Source: Ctenosaura bakeri (taxonomy: Eukaryota; Chordata; Lepidosauria; Squamata; Iguanidae). Taken from it: a stretch of 64,000 bases of DNA. The position numbers and the translations under genes were made by a program. The notes beneath the pieces are model-generated. The model searched no databases and was not told the origin of the DNA. It saw nothing but the letters and a program-made list of their open reading frames with translations. Shown in pieces: positions 9,901-20,559 of the stretch; position 1 is the stretch's first letter; the number at the start of each line of letters is the position of its first letter. Location: the NCBI GenBank assembly GCA_948474755.1, contig CAOLHI010002117.1, forward strand, positions 1-64,000, read 5' to 3'.

Positions 9901-12900
9901 TGTTTTTGGAAAAGAGATGGGCAAAGTGTGCCCTTTTGAGCCCCTTGGACTCCCACAAAAAGCAACACATTAAAAAAAATTGGAATGGGAGTACTTTCAC
10001 CATATTTTCCTCCCCAACCTAGACCATTTTACACCCAAGTGAGCCTTTTTTTAAAACAGGAAGTGAAGAGGAAATGACTTCCAGGTAACTTCCTGTTGTT
10101 CTAAAAAAAGCCTCACTTTGACCTAGGATGTTGGGGACAAAAAAACCTTGATTTTTTTTGGAGTGGGGAGAGATTGTGATTGAAATTCACCTCCACATTC
10201 TCCTATGGAGCCAATGCAACCCCCTAGCTCCCCCAGTTACCCACCTTTGGTTTAGAGCCTGATCTGACTTCATTTAAAGGCATTTACATTCCAGCACAGG
10301 AAATTACAGCAGTGGACATCTGGTGCAGAAAGCAGCATTGCAGAGAGGAAAGTATTGGGCTGCACATAGGTTGCAGTTTCTTTTTCCTCTGTAAGCTTCT
10401 TCCATGCCCAAAGCATAATGGATACCATGTGCCTGGAAGTTTACACAGTTTTGTCTTCAATAAATTGTGCCTCCTATACACAAAAGCTGCCTTTTGGTTT
10501 CCATTTCTTCTCCAGAATCACAATCTTAAACCTCTTTTCTCAAGAAAGTCTAAGCTTTTTGGGGTAGTTAAGGGAGTTATGACCAGATTTCCCCCAATAC
10601 TTGTTACTCCTGGTTATAACAAGAGAAGATGAGGCTTTCTTGAAGAAACATTTTCTTGTAAAGAATTATGCTTCAATACTCTGGAGTATTGATGCTTCCC
10701 TGTCAAGTAATAATAAAGATGGAAAAAACATGGTTGAAATTTCACAACTGTAGAAGGATGGCATTTCCACACATGACTAAACTATCCTGAAATACTTTGT
10801 AAACCTTTCCAAATGGGTGTGTTTAGTATTTTAGCCGATTTACTTGGGAACAGACAGATAAGAACCTGTGCAGATAAGTCTGGGAAAACAACAGAGTAAC
10901 ATGAAATGAACAAAGAATTCACAATATTTGTGCTGTTTGGCTGATCCTTGCAAGATTGTAGCTGAGACATGTTTACACTGAAGTGGTTAAAATCTTGATA
11001 TGGGCTGTACCACTTCAGATTGCGAAATAATAGCAAGCTGTTTGCTACAAGTATGTTTCGCATAGAGGACTAACTTGTTGGAAGGCCAGGGCAGTGTGAG
11101 ATTTTGGTTTTCTGGTAAACGGAAATATTCAGTTCCATCACTCCTCACTGGCAGTCTGAATTGATACAGGCTTAATCAAAGTTTACCACCACAATGAGGA
11201 CTTGTATATTATTTCAGTGTTTTCAGTTATTAGTTTAAGAGGTATGGAAGAATGGCTTTGATGTGGGTTTTTCAGTAAAAGCAGCCATGGCAAATTTTCT
11301 GTGGGATTAAAAAAACCTTCCAGTGCTCTAATGTTATCTAATTTATTACATTTGGTTTAATATATATTCAAATACATTTAAAGCTTTTTATCAAAATTAT
11401 ATTACTGGAATATTGGTAATAATATACAAAAATAGCAAATGTTTTCTTCCTTGAACAAGAAATGAGTACACTTGAAAGAACACTATTGTTGTAAAGTTGC
11501 ATATCTAAACCTAAAGAGAGATATACGTTGTATATTATATATGGACAGTTCATTTCTTTTGCTGGGCTATGAATACAGTATTAGCCTCACTCATTCTCTC
11601 TCTCTGCACTACTTATCGGTTGCATTTCAATTTGAGAAAAAAGTTGTTCAGTGTAACTAGTGAAATATTCTTTTTCACTAAAGGATGGGTGAGAGTCAAG
11701 GGGAAAAGGCAACTTATCCCATTTTGTCTTGGTTGTGACTGAGAAGCAAGAGATTTTGTGAAATAGAAGCTTAGCAGTACATTCGTTAGTCTGTTACTCT
11801 GAACACTAGGGTTAGCCTATTTGAGTACCAGAGTTTGTCAATGCTTGTCTCCTTCACATCTTATATCTACTGACATGACTGGGTGTAGTACAATAGCCCA
11901 GACAACTATAGGGAAGGGTGTGTGTGTGAGAGAGAGAGAGATGGAAAATTCTCCATAGAAAAATATGGCACAGCCGGGAGCTTCCAGGAATATTCTGCAA
12001 GCAGAATGTATCCTCTCCCACTGATCTCATAACACAGGAAGCTGCCTTCTCTCAAATCAGGCTTTTGATCTACCTACTCTACTATTGTTTGCACCGACTA
12101 GCAGTATCTCATATTTAAGCAAGCATATTTCTTGGAATGATAACTGGACTCTTTCAGCTACTAGAATTTTGGAGAATGACTTTCAATTATATCTGCCTAC
12201 TTAGTTCTCATATATTATGTCTGCTCACAAAACAGCCAGCCTTGTGAATAACTGGGTCTGTTTTGAATGGACACCATGTACTGTGTGAACCAGTTGGACA
12301 ATACAACCTGCAAATACCAAAACCCTGGAATTGCTAACTCCCTTCTCTGTCACATTCTTTACCTTTGTATGTTTCCAGATATGCTAACATTGACTTGAAA
12401 ACTCAAGAGGCCTACGAGTTGGCTGTGAGAGGATTAATTCGTCCCATGGAGAAAAGCCCACCTTTGATCACAGCAGTGCGATGTCTCCAGTTTGCACCTC
12501 CTGAATTCCAGCTGGGTACGCCGTGTCCTATATGCTTAAGGCAGATTTCTGCAATTGTTTTTAAATCAAAAGCCAGGTGCCTAGTTCCTGTTGTTAGCAA
12601 CTTGAATCTCCTACATTGCAGTCCAACTTCTTGAGGAGTTGAGAAGCAAAACAGACTGCCCCTGAAAACACAGATTCTCTTTAATCAGAGCTATTTAAGC
12701 AGAGGCTCAATGGTCACCAACTGGAGATGCTGTAGGATTGGCTTTCTGGTATTAACAGGTAGTTTGACTCGACGAGATGACTCCGAGGTTCCTTCCAACA
12801 CTTTTTTCCTTCAGTGATAGTGTATTATTTATTTTTAGTTTTATTTATATCCTGCCATTCCCCCAAGGTTGGGACTTAAAGCAGCTAACAAATTTAAGTA

Positions 12901-13481
12901 ATCAAAATATAAAAGTCAACATTAAATTAGAATTGACCTATTAATTATTATATTAACACGGCTTCTTTCCTGTAAGGCAGCTTTCCAATGTGTTGCACTA
13001 TGGCTCTGTTCTTTATCAAACAGAGGAAGAATAATGAGAACAGCTGCAACCAGAGTGTAATAATTATTTTGGGGACAATTTGCAGGAGGTGTTTCCTTGG
13101 AACCACCTACTGAGATAATTTTTTTTCCTGTCCTCTGCAGAAATTCACTGTTTGCATGAGACTCAACAGTATCTCCGAAAAGTAGTTCACGAAATTGGGT
13201 TGGAGCTGAAGTCATCTGCTGTGTGCACGCAAGTCAGACGGGTCCGGGATGGTGTTTTTGTGCTGGAGGATGCCCTTTTGAGGACACAGTGGGACCTGCC
13301 CAACATCCAAAACGCAATCCTGAAATCTAGGCTCAAAGTTAAGCATGAGCTTCAGAACAGCCTAGCTTACCAGGAGGACCCCTGGGAGGATGACGAGGGA
13401 GATGGAAAGGCTGAGACTGATGGGGGAAGAGAGCAAAACAGTGGAAGGAACACATTGCTGGAAGAGTCAGTGATAAGATGA
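3951..13481 (+). CDS. TRUB2: TRUB2, TruB-family mitochondrial mRNA/rRNA pseudouridine synthase
   Basis: Complete gene of 8 coding exons, 335 aa: 3951-4056, 5101-5232, 5827-5901, 6362-6423, 7638-7719, 8300-8372, 12379-12515, 13141-13481. All introns are GT-AG and all phases fit. The product isomerises uridine to pseudouridine in mitochondrial RNAs. Seen in the protein: the N-terminal GVFAVYKPPG motif I; the catalytic motif GHRLDRKSSGVL with the active Asp at about residue 97; then GVGHGNKLLTDLYNAHL, YTVRGLFGKATDDF, and the later FAPPEF and HEIGLELKSSAVCTQVRR segments. Length is close to the human protein (about 331 aa). The C-terminal 50 residues are acidic and poorly conserved. The start ATG at 3951 sits directly before the conserved motif. 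It lies head to head with COQ4 and tail to tail with SWI5. Intron 6 hosts a UQCC4-like ORF. Confidence 0.97.
4467..4665. repeat. Unclassified repeat with inverted internal symmetry
   Basis: The left side has 'gcagcacctttgtgactaac' and the right side 'aaaggtgctacaagatcc' and 'acagactaactcggct'. Near the middle is 'agcataagctttcacagatt'. This wording is widespread in reptile genomes. It lies in TRUB2 intron 1. The family is not assigned. Confidence 0.45.
6050..6240 (-). mobile_element. BovB/RTE LINE fragment (reverse transcriptase C-terminus)
   Basis: The minus-strand translation contains LGKVEGVRKRGRPNSGWIDS then IKEA, and further on AVEVSFIRFTKVQ. These match the end of BovB/RTE ORF2 (the 'GxxxRRGRxxxRWLD...' block). 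It is truncated and lies in TRUB2 intron 3. Confidence 0.7.
6553..6892 (-). repeat. CR1-like LINE 3' end in TRUB2 intron 4
   Basis: A long recognisable run: 'gggccatctagtccaactcc', 'ctgtttaaagacctctaaag', 'tttaggtggaatctctgaaa', 'agcagcagaaaacaagcttg', 'gctaaacatacccagctccc'. This is the reverse complement of the conserved CR1 3' region. Confidence 0.8.
8553..8670 (-). repeat. Truncated Sauria-type SINE in TRUB2 intron 6
   Basis: Reverse orientation tail half: 'gttgttgtgtgccttcaagt', 'ttcttggcaagatttattca'. The tRNA-derived head is lost. Confidence 0.7.
8787..8997 (-). repeat. Sauria-type SINE upstream of the UQCC4-like exon
   Basis: Reverse orientation copy with both tail ('ttgttgttatataccttcaa') and head ('agattcgaagccgtggtctc', 'cttgtccaactcccaaacta'). 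Confidence 0.75.
9211..9531 (+). CDS. UQCC4: UQCC4 (CCSMST1/C16orf91)-like coding exon nested in TRUB2 intron 6
   Basis: An intact frame of about 106 codons ends at TGA 9529-9531. It matches the mitochondrial complex III assembly factor UQCC4 (CCSMST1): an acidic linker, then a block reading ANPRTWSVSRSMG (human has ANPHRWSVGHTMG), a PLWR basic-aromatic step, one membrane span VMLLSLTIMAILLWCVL, then RPETEVDRLL and an acidic proline-rich tail. UQCC4 is a single-pass inner-membrane protein. A good splice acceptor (pyrimidine tract plus CAG) sits at 9207-9209 and a donor-like GTGAGC at 9118, so this may be exon 2 of a nested gene. I could not find a first exon with start codon and presequence in 8373-9117. 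The alternative is a retrocopy or segmental copy. The identity is well supported by the motif run; active status is unknown. Confidence 0.75.
   Translation: MPPPPRFLPLRHYCPPKERQEPESSEPLSFLKSPANPRTWSVSRSMGSDQQQPLWRVMLLSLTIMAILLWCVLRPETEVDRLLEAAMEGGSAEEEPQPPLSGQEKP
9532..10480 (+). other. Possible 3' UTR of the UQCC4-like gene
   Basis: No reading frame follows the stop at 9531. AATAAA occurs at 10459-10464 and again at 10712-10717. No long A-tract directly follows 10464, which argues against a fresh processed retrocopy ending there. Part of the stretch (about 9950-10240) is a dispersed repeat also present near 58780-59010, so the native 3' UTR may be shorter. Confidence 0.35.
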
Positions 13482-13600
13482 GGATCTTCTTGGAAGACTG
13501 GTTAAGTGCAGGCAAGGAAAGCATCTTGGAGCCCAAACCCTGAGCTGTTTTGCAGCTGAATCATTAAATCCTGCCATTCAGTACAGAAAGCTTTCCAAAA
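13482..13600 (+). terminator. TRUB2 3' UTR and candidate poly(A) signal
   Basis: The variant poly(A) signal ATTAAA occurs at 13563-13568, about 80 bp after the stop codon. No canonical AATAAA lies in the next 300 bp on this strand. A short 3' UTR is inferred; a longer one cannot be excluded. Confidence 0.4.
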
Positions 13601-14589
13601 GCTAGTCTCACACCTTAGTGAACTCCCTGCTCTTCTGTTTTTGTTAGGGCGAGTTGCTGACCATAGGCAAGTACAATGGCTAAAGTTTCCATAAAAGGAT
13701 TGGTGGACCCAAGTCAACAAGCTACACCAAGGAACAGGCTAGCTATTACGATGGTGTATCCACTTTTAGTAATGGGCAGAATCTCTGGCACATGCCTTTT
13801 TACATCCCTAACAGAATATGTGTTGACTTTATGCCACTAAACGAGAAGACACAAGCCCAACAAAGCAGTACAGTTCAGTGCTTTTCACATTTATTTCTAG
13901 ACAAATTATCAAGTGATTTTCTTTAAACAATCAACTTGCTAGTTCAATGTGTACGTTGTATCTATGTCATAGATAGTTTTGACCCAAATTCTGCCAACTA
14001 GAAAGATGAGAAATCCTCCTTTCAAAGTACTGAAAAAGGGGTGAATATGAGCCATGAAATACAATAATTGCTTAAATGTATGAATGGAAAACAGCTTCGT
14101 AAGGGATGCCAAAGTATTGTAGCTTTTATTTAGCACAGAGGAGAGAAACCAATTCCAGAGGTCATTGGGCTGCAATGCCATTATTATTGGTTATGCTTGT
14201 TAGGACTGATGGGGATTGTGTCCAACATCAGCTGGATGGCCACACATTCTACAACCCTGGTTTAAGCTCACCAGTTGCACTTGGAGCATGCATAGAGAAC
14301 AGATGGGATGCTATACTAGCCTCCCAAAAATATTACACCCTGCTAGTTCAGCTTATACAAAGAAGGCAAGCCAAACTAACACAACCACCTGTACTTCTCC
14401 AGAGAATCATATGTTGATTACGGCTAGTTTGGAGAAAACCCTGACTGCACCAATGCTTGGCACTTCTCCTTCTGTAAAAATTAAGGAAAGGAGGGAGCTC
14501 CGTGGCTCCATCAGCATTTCTTGGAAAATCTGAACTTGCAGTAGTTTTCACCATTTTAGTCAACAGACGCCATTGTTTTTGCATTCCTT
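13601..14589. other. TRUB2-SWI5 tail-to-tail interval
   Basis: This interval lies between the stop codons of TRUB2 and SWI5. On the minus strand, AATAAA signals at 14130-14125 and 13895-13890 are candidate SWI5 poly(A) sites. A dispersed-repeat fragment of the 'gatggg...gtccaacatc...tggccaca' type lies at about 14195-14265. No further gene is recognised. Confidence 0.5.
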
Positions 14590-17271
14590 CTAGTCATTAA
14601 GGTCCAGATCAAACAGAGGGTACAGCTCCTTTGTGGTGACCCCTCTGATCACAGCTAGAAGAGGGAATAAAACCACAAACAGTAACTGAGAAGGTGTGTC
14701 TACTGTCAGCTTGCTCCTGCCACTTGCACCCATGTATCTTTGCATTCAGTCTGGTTATCTTGGATAATCAACAGCTCTCTACCCTGATTAAGTCATTTCA
14801 AATTATCCTCTCTTGCCCCACAAATTCAGCAGTACGAGAGATGGGGAACCTGTGGTCCTTCAGGTCTTGAACTGCCATCAATGCATACCCAGTGGTGAGA
14901 AATTAAGGGATGCAACATCTGGAGGGTCATGCTCCCCATCCTCGAACTGCATCATTCCTATTGGATCATGAAACTGGCTTGTTTGTTAGATTAGATCAGG
15001 GGTGGAAACTGTGGGGCTCTGCAGGTGTCATTAGAGTACAATATCCAGAAGCTCTAGGATGCATAAAGTTAACAGTCCACGATGGTGGGAGGTGCATTCC
15101 CACAAAATCTGAAGGTCCACACAGTTCCCACCAGTAGACCAGAACAATAAGAACTTCTGACAGTGAAGTATCTTTATCCTAAGCTAAACCATCTGAATTT
15201 TTTTGTCTGTAGATGGAATGTTTAAAAATAAAACTCTGCAAGCAGAATTTCTTATTTGATTCTTACCCAGTCTGCCTAAAAGCATCTGGCCGGTGTCTTT
15301 TATCTCATTGTATTCATGGAGCAGAGCAATGTGATTTTCTAATTCCTCTAGGCTGTATCCTCTGTGAAGAATAAAATTCAGAAAAGAATACAGGACACTA
15401 TGTTCAGTTCAGATCAGATGTGATTTTTTTTAAAAATGAAAACCTACTCAAAATACAACACATACCTTTTGCTTTCCCCAGCCTTTCATAATTCCTCCCA
15501 TCTTTAATAACTCTTGAATTACTGAAGTTACTATTGTTTTCTGCGATAATCATTGTGGTTACCATTAGTGAAAAAGCTTACCGAAGTCTAACCGTATCAG
15601 ATAGGAAGTTTCAGTTCTGATTATTAGAATAATTTTAAATAAGAACATTAGAACAATCAGGATCGTCTATCATTCTGCTCCCACAGAATAAAAGCACAGT
15701 TACATTCTCTAGCTCATATTCTTTAGCAATTGGTTTGTTGTTAACTATCATCAGGTTGACTTCAAGTTACAGCAACCCTATGAATGAAAAGCTGTGGAGT
15801 CAGTACACCAGAAGTTCAATTCCAGCCCCTCTTATTTTTCTACTGTCTAATGCCCTACTACTTCATAATTGGCAAATGTATATCAATTAGTAGTAACACA
15901 TTTACTGTTGTAAAATGGCAAGGGATTTCATCACCATCACTTAAATCATTGGGCTAGTTTGACTGATAGAACATACATTTGATTAAGTTTTCTGAACAAG
16001 AAAACTTTCCTAAATTCATATGAAAGTAAATAAGCAACCGACTAGATAGTTAATATTTACAAGTCTTCCAGAAAATTATTTCAAGGGTTCTTTCAGGTTA
16101 AAAAGGCCAAGAAAGGCTTCTTTAGCCCCTTGATCATTTTGGCTATGCTGCTTCTGCACTTTCTCCAGCTTGACCATATCCAGTGTGCCAGAACTATAAA
16201 CAAACAATACTCCAGATAAATCTCATGCTGGACATCAAAACTGACCAGGTACATACTCAGCTAACAGATGTGCAATTTCTTGGTCTAAAGATGCACTTTT
16301 GTTCTTCAGCTCTTCAATTTCCTGCTGCAGGGTATCCTTATCAGCAGGCTGACAGGCGCTTAAAGAAGGAACCTGTTGAGAAGACACAAGTTTAAGGTTT
16401 TGCCAAAAGCCTTAAAGGACTTCAAGAGCATCACTCACATGGCTGGGAAGTGACATCAAAAGCTAAAACAGAACCACCGTGTCAAGAAGCAGAATCAGTT
16501 AACTCTATCAGGCCTCTCTTTCCAAGAAAAAAAAACTATGCTTACACAGAAAAAAAGCCACAAGAGTCTAATCTGTTCAGTTCTCTTGGCAATGTTCATA
16601 ACAATCCTAGCTTTCATTTTGTTAAAATTAATTTCCAGGTTTTCACAGTAACAGAAAAAAGATTGAAAATGTCATTAAATGGCCAAGCACAACCATTTTT
16701 CTGCAACGCTATTCCCCTCTTTCCCAAATCTTGCTCAAAATCTAATTTGAATATAAATTTCCATCCTTCTTACAGATACTTACTGGAGACTTGAAACTTG
16801 CATTGCAATTTCTCTGGGCGCCAATGGGTGTCCTGAGTTTAAAAGAAAAGGAAGGAAGAATCCTTAAAAATTCCTCAGATCATAAGCTCACTCCATATGA
16901 AGGAGACATTATTTAAGGCAAATGTTTATTTAAGGCAAATCTGAGAAGTGGTGTAGTCTACTCTACCAGCTCATCCTCTTACATGGAAGGAATAAAACGC
17001 AAAAGAATGTTCCCAAAGAGACTTGTGATTTTCTATTCACACAGTTCTCACCAAGATTAGTGAAAGAAGGTAAATCTGAGGGGAAATTTGCTCACTATTA
17101 AACTCATGCATACCTCCTCAGGAAAGGTCTAGGCGAGGGTCCCCCCCTTCCTCCTGGGCTTTGCTCCCATTCTTTATTCAAAGAAGATGCTTCTTCAGGT
17201 TTATCCAGCGTGATTAGTTGCAAATTAGCGCCAGTGAAGTCAATCCCAAAAACTTCCTGTTCATTTTGCAT
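14590..17271 (-). CDS. SWI5: SWI5 homologous-recombination accessory factor
   Basis: Complete, 5 coding exons on the minus strand, 160 aa: 17271-17114, 16832-16784, 16372-16257, 15361-15267, 14654-14590. Every intron is GT-AG and phases run 2, 2, 2, 1. SWI5 pairs with SFR1 and stabilises RAD51 filaments in the nucleus. Seen: a divergent N-terminal 70 residues; RNCNASFKSPVPSL, matching the mammalian NCTF...PSS segment; a coiled coil (LQQEIEELKNKSASLDQEIA); then the conserved core GYSLEELENHIALLHEYN, DTGQMLLGRL and the terminus AVIRGVTTKELYP...LDLND. The start at 17271 is the first ATG of exon 1 and gives a protein shorter than the longest human isoform, whose long N-terminus is not conserved. 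It converges with TRUB2 and diverges from GOLGA2. Confidence 0.94.
15732..15850 (-). repeat. Old SINE fragment in SWI5 intron 3
   Basis: 'tttgttgttaactatcatca', 'gttgacttcaagttacagca' and 'accctatgaatg' match the reversed Sauria SINE tail; the head is eroded. Confidence 0.5.
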
Positions 17272-17348
17272 TCTGGGACTTGTAGTCTGAGGAAGTAGAG
17301 AGAGAGAGAGAGAAAAAGAAGTTTGTGATGCATTCTGGGACTTTCACT
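17268..17348 (-). promoter_or_regulatory. ZNF143-like motifs overlapping the SWI5 start codon
   Basis: On the minus strand, 17286-17268 reads ACTACAAGTCCCAGAATGC, a near-perfect ZNF143/STAF (SBS) motif. The SWI5 initiator ATG is the ATG inside it. A second partial copy (TCCCAGAATGC) lies at 17340-17330. Weaker relatives lie at about 17377-17392, 17455-17480 and 17500-17517. A GA-rich run separates the first two. Motif identity is from established consensus; binding is inferred. A similar string also occurs in dispersed repeats of this genome, so the extra copies may be repeat derived. Confidence 0.6.
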
Positions 17349-17519
17349 TTGCATAATAAGTAAGCACATTGCCCCGTGGGCTTTGTAGTTTTTTAGGCTG
17401 GATTCACTCGTTTTAATAGTACTCGAGTCTTGGACACCGCCAGAGCTTGGCTAAATTACATTTTGGGACTAAACTCCCAATACTTTCTGCCCATTTGGGG
17501 ATTCTGGGAGGTGTGATCT

Positions 17520-20500
17520 CAAGTGGTAACAGTGCCAAGCTTTGGATTGTCCTTTTTCCACCCCCCACCAAAGCTGGGAGGGGCAGGGAATGTGAGAGAG
17601 GCAATTGCACCTTAATCCCATTTACAATTGAAAAGTCAAACCCAGAATCGAAAGGTGATTCTTCTCTTTAATACAGTGGATTTGACTAGGCTCATCAAAG
17701 CACAGCTGGTTGCAACAAAATGAAAGAAGGGACACTGGGGAGTTAATTAGAAGCAAACCTAAACACTACAAATAGAGATGCAGATTAGAGCTGCCAGAAT
17801 CCCGCAGACAGCTGGGGAATTCTGGGATGTTTAGTTTTATACTGGTTGATCTGTACATTATAGTAAATCACAATACTGTGATAACTTCCTTGAGTTTTGG
17901 CTGCACTGTAAAATTTGCAAGAAACCCAGCATTCAGATGATTTAAAATGTGGTCCAAACTTTTGCTGGGACAGTAAAAAAAAAAAAAAACGTAAAATAAC
18001 AATGTCACAAGACAATGAAAGAGGTTTTGAATTTGGAAATTTCTGATATAAAATACATTGCATGATAGATGTTTGCTTGGTTTAAAAAAAAAGCCTGAAG
18101 GTGAGTCAAAGTGCTGGATTCCTCCTGACCTGGAATGGCTGAATAACAGAATTACAGATCAGAAAGGAATGTCTGAGGTCATCTAGTCCAACCTTCTACT
18201 TAATGCAGGCTATGCCACACAGAACGCAACTGCAACATGATGTTGGGCCCACATCAGCAAATGAGTCAAGCAGAAGTATTAAAATCCCCAGACTAAATGC
18301 ATAAATGAAATAAATTTGCTTTGTGGCACTTTTAGTTTTGAAGCTGAGCAGCTGAGTACCATATACCATACAGATTTCACAGATGAATGTGAAACAGTTT
18401 TGGAACATCCTCCAAGCAAGTGTGACTGAAGCTGGTATTTCAGGTAGAGCAACTAGCCCTTCCCTCTGAATCATTATTTAATAAGCTTTTCACACCGCAT
18501 GCAGAATTCAGGAATGATATAAGGAGAGGAAGAGAAGCACAGCCTTTCTCTGTGTCAACTCTTTACAGGGCTGAGGCAACCTTCCCTGAGAAACTGCAAC
18601 TGGAGGTCTTTTCAGAGCAGACCTAAGGTATTTTGCTGTCTGAGGCAAAGGCCAAAATAACAATGTCTGGAAATTGAGTGAGCTGACAGTTAAATCTTAC
18701 AGTGGAATTACCATCCTCCACTGTAGACAAGAAAAGTTTATGAGTTAAGAGGATGATACATCTCTAGGCCAAAGTGTTGGGAAGGGGCTCAGGGGGGAAA
18801 GCCACAACAAATGTCCATTGCTGTTCCCCAGCATCTGCTGCCTGAGGCAGTTGCCCCAATCTGTCCTAACAATAGGATCACATGCCCTCTAAAATTTCAG
18901 ATGAAAATTGGGACATGTGAACAAGCAACATCAGATTGTGGTCAAAATTGGCAAAAGTTATTAAAGAGGAAGAACACAAAAGCTGGGAGAGGCTCCAGCA
19001 GTTTGCTTTTGCCTAAGCCTACAGGGAAGGGCAAGGTTTTGCCGAATCAGTGGAGTGTTACCTACTTTTGCACTTTGAACTCAGTTTGCAGCAACTGAAA
19101 AAAGCTGAGGAGAAAGAAGGGAAGTGGAAAGAGGAAAGAAACAGAATATTTTAAATGCAGCCAAAAAAGTGGGGTGACAAAAGTTTTAATCAGAACTGTC
19201 CCAGCCAAATCTGGACAGTTGGAGATTATGGAACCAGTCCTGAATCCCTCCACCTTTCGTTGATTTATTCATGTTCTGTTTTTTAAGGCACTGAAGTGCT
19301 CCTGTAGATAATAGAAAAATGAACAGCCATGGGCAGCACTTCAGAGGAAGCATGTAGAGAAAACTTTCTTTCTCGCATAACACCAAGACCTTGGGGTCAT
19401 CTAATTAAACTATTTGGCAAGAAGCACCAGGACAGACAAAAGGAAGAACTAGTTCACACGGGATGTAATTAATTGTTGGAATGAAAACAGGGCAATGGGC
19501 TAATAGGACATCAGTATGACCCAGCAAGCTGCTTCTATGTAGCAGTGGTTGATGCTACCAAATGGGAATAAATATTCCAAACTCTTTACAAGAAGGGGTT
19601 TAAAAGCATTTCAAGAACTACGTAATTGTTAAGGCAAATCAGCAGTTCCATGCTTTGTTACCTAAGGTTCAGGCCCTGCTGAGCTCAAATTGAACCTTCC
19701 AGCATCAAGATGTAAAATTTTAATTGTATCCTACTAATGCACACTCTTTCGTGACATTTTCTAATGGCTATTATTAAATGTCACTTATCCTTTGGTTTCT
19801 AAATGTGGCTGCTAATGGTCCTGAACTACAGCATATTTTACTGCCTTTGTCTCCCTTTTTTGGTGCAACTACAAAAGCAGCTTTTATAATGCCAGGTGTG
19901 TTAGATGACAACTCCCATAATCCTGTATCCCTGACTGTAATACCTGGTTCTTGTGGGAGCCGAAGTGCAAAAACCTGGTAAGGAAAAGTACCACACCTTC
20001 TGAGACTGTTTCAACAGTGTATCTTAAAACTGTTTCAAAACCATTTTAAAATAACTTTTAAAAAAGGTTTTATACATTTTTATCTGTTGTGTTATTGTAA
20101 GCACAACAGTTAAAAACAGACGTTATATCACTACAGGGGTCCTGACAGCCTGAGAGGTGATGAATATTTTAATTAACAATTTATACGTGAAACAAAACTC
20201 CAAATCTATATTGTGTTAACACAACCTCTGAGAGCAGCCTAAACAGCAAATTGCAACCACTTCAACCCACCAGCAGCAGTTAAGTTGTTAACACTAATTA
20301 CAATTATTGTAACAACATAAATTGTTAATTCCAAACAATAAATTTTCTAGCTATCACTTTTTTTGCCTGTAAAAGACGAGGAACGTTTAAAAGGTGCTGC
20401 CTTCTGCCCATAAGCGTAACCTACAACTGGGTTTCTTTTATTCCTTTTGTTTTGCCGGCCACCCTCACCTGAGGTGAAATGACTACCAAGCAACCCAACA
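17520..20500. other. SWI5-GOLGA2 head-to-head interval, repeat rich
   Basis: No coding exon is recognised here. It contains a poly(A) run near 17975-17990, a CR1-like tail fragment at 18140-18215, an element at about 19130-19260 that shares wording with 59940-60030, and AT-rich unique DNA up to 20500. The GOLGA2 promoter follows. Confidence 0.5.
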
Positions 20501-20559
20501 TGCCACAGTAATTTATGAAAAATTTAAAGTGAGGAAAAAAATGCACAAAGACTCTTTCT

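Noticed and set aside
13939..14533. Overlapping frames between TRUB2 and SWI5 as a small gene
   Set aside because: Translations are low in information, cross poly(A) signals and repeat fragments, and show no splice or start context.
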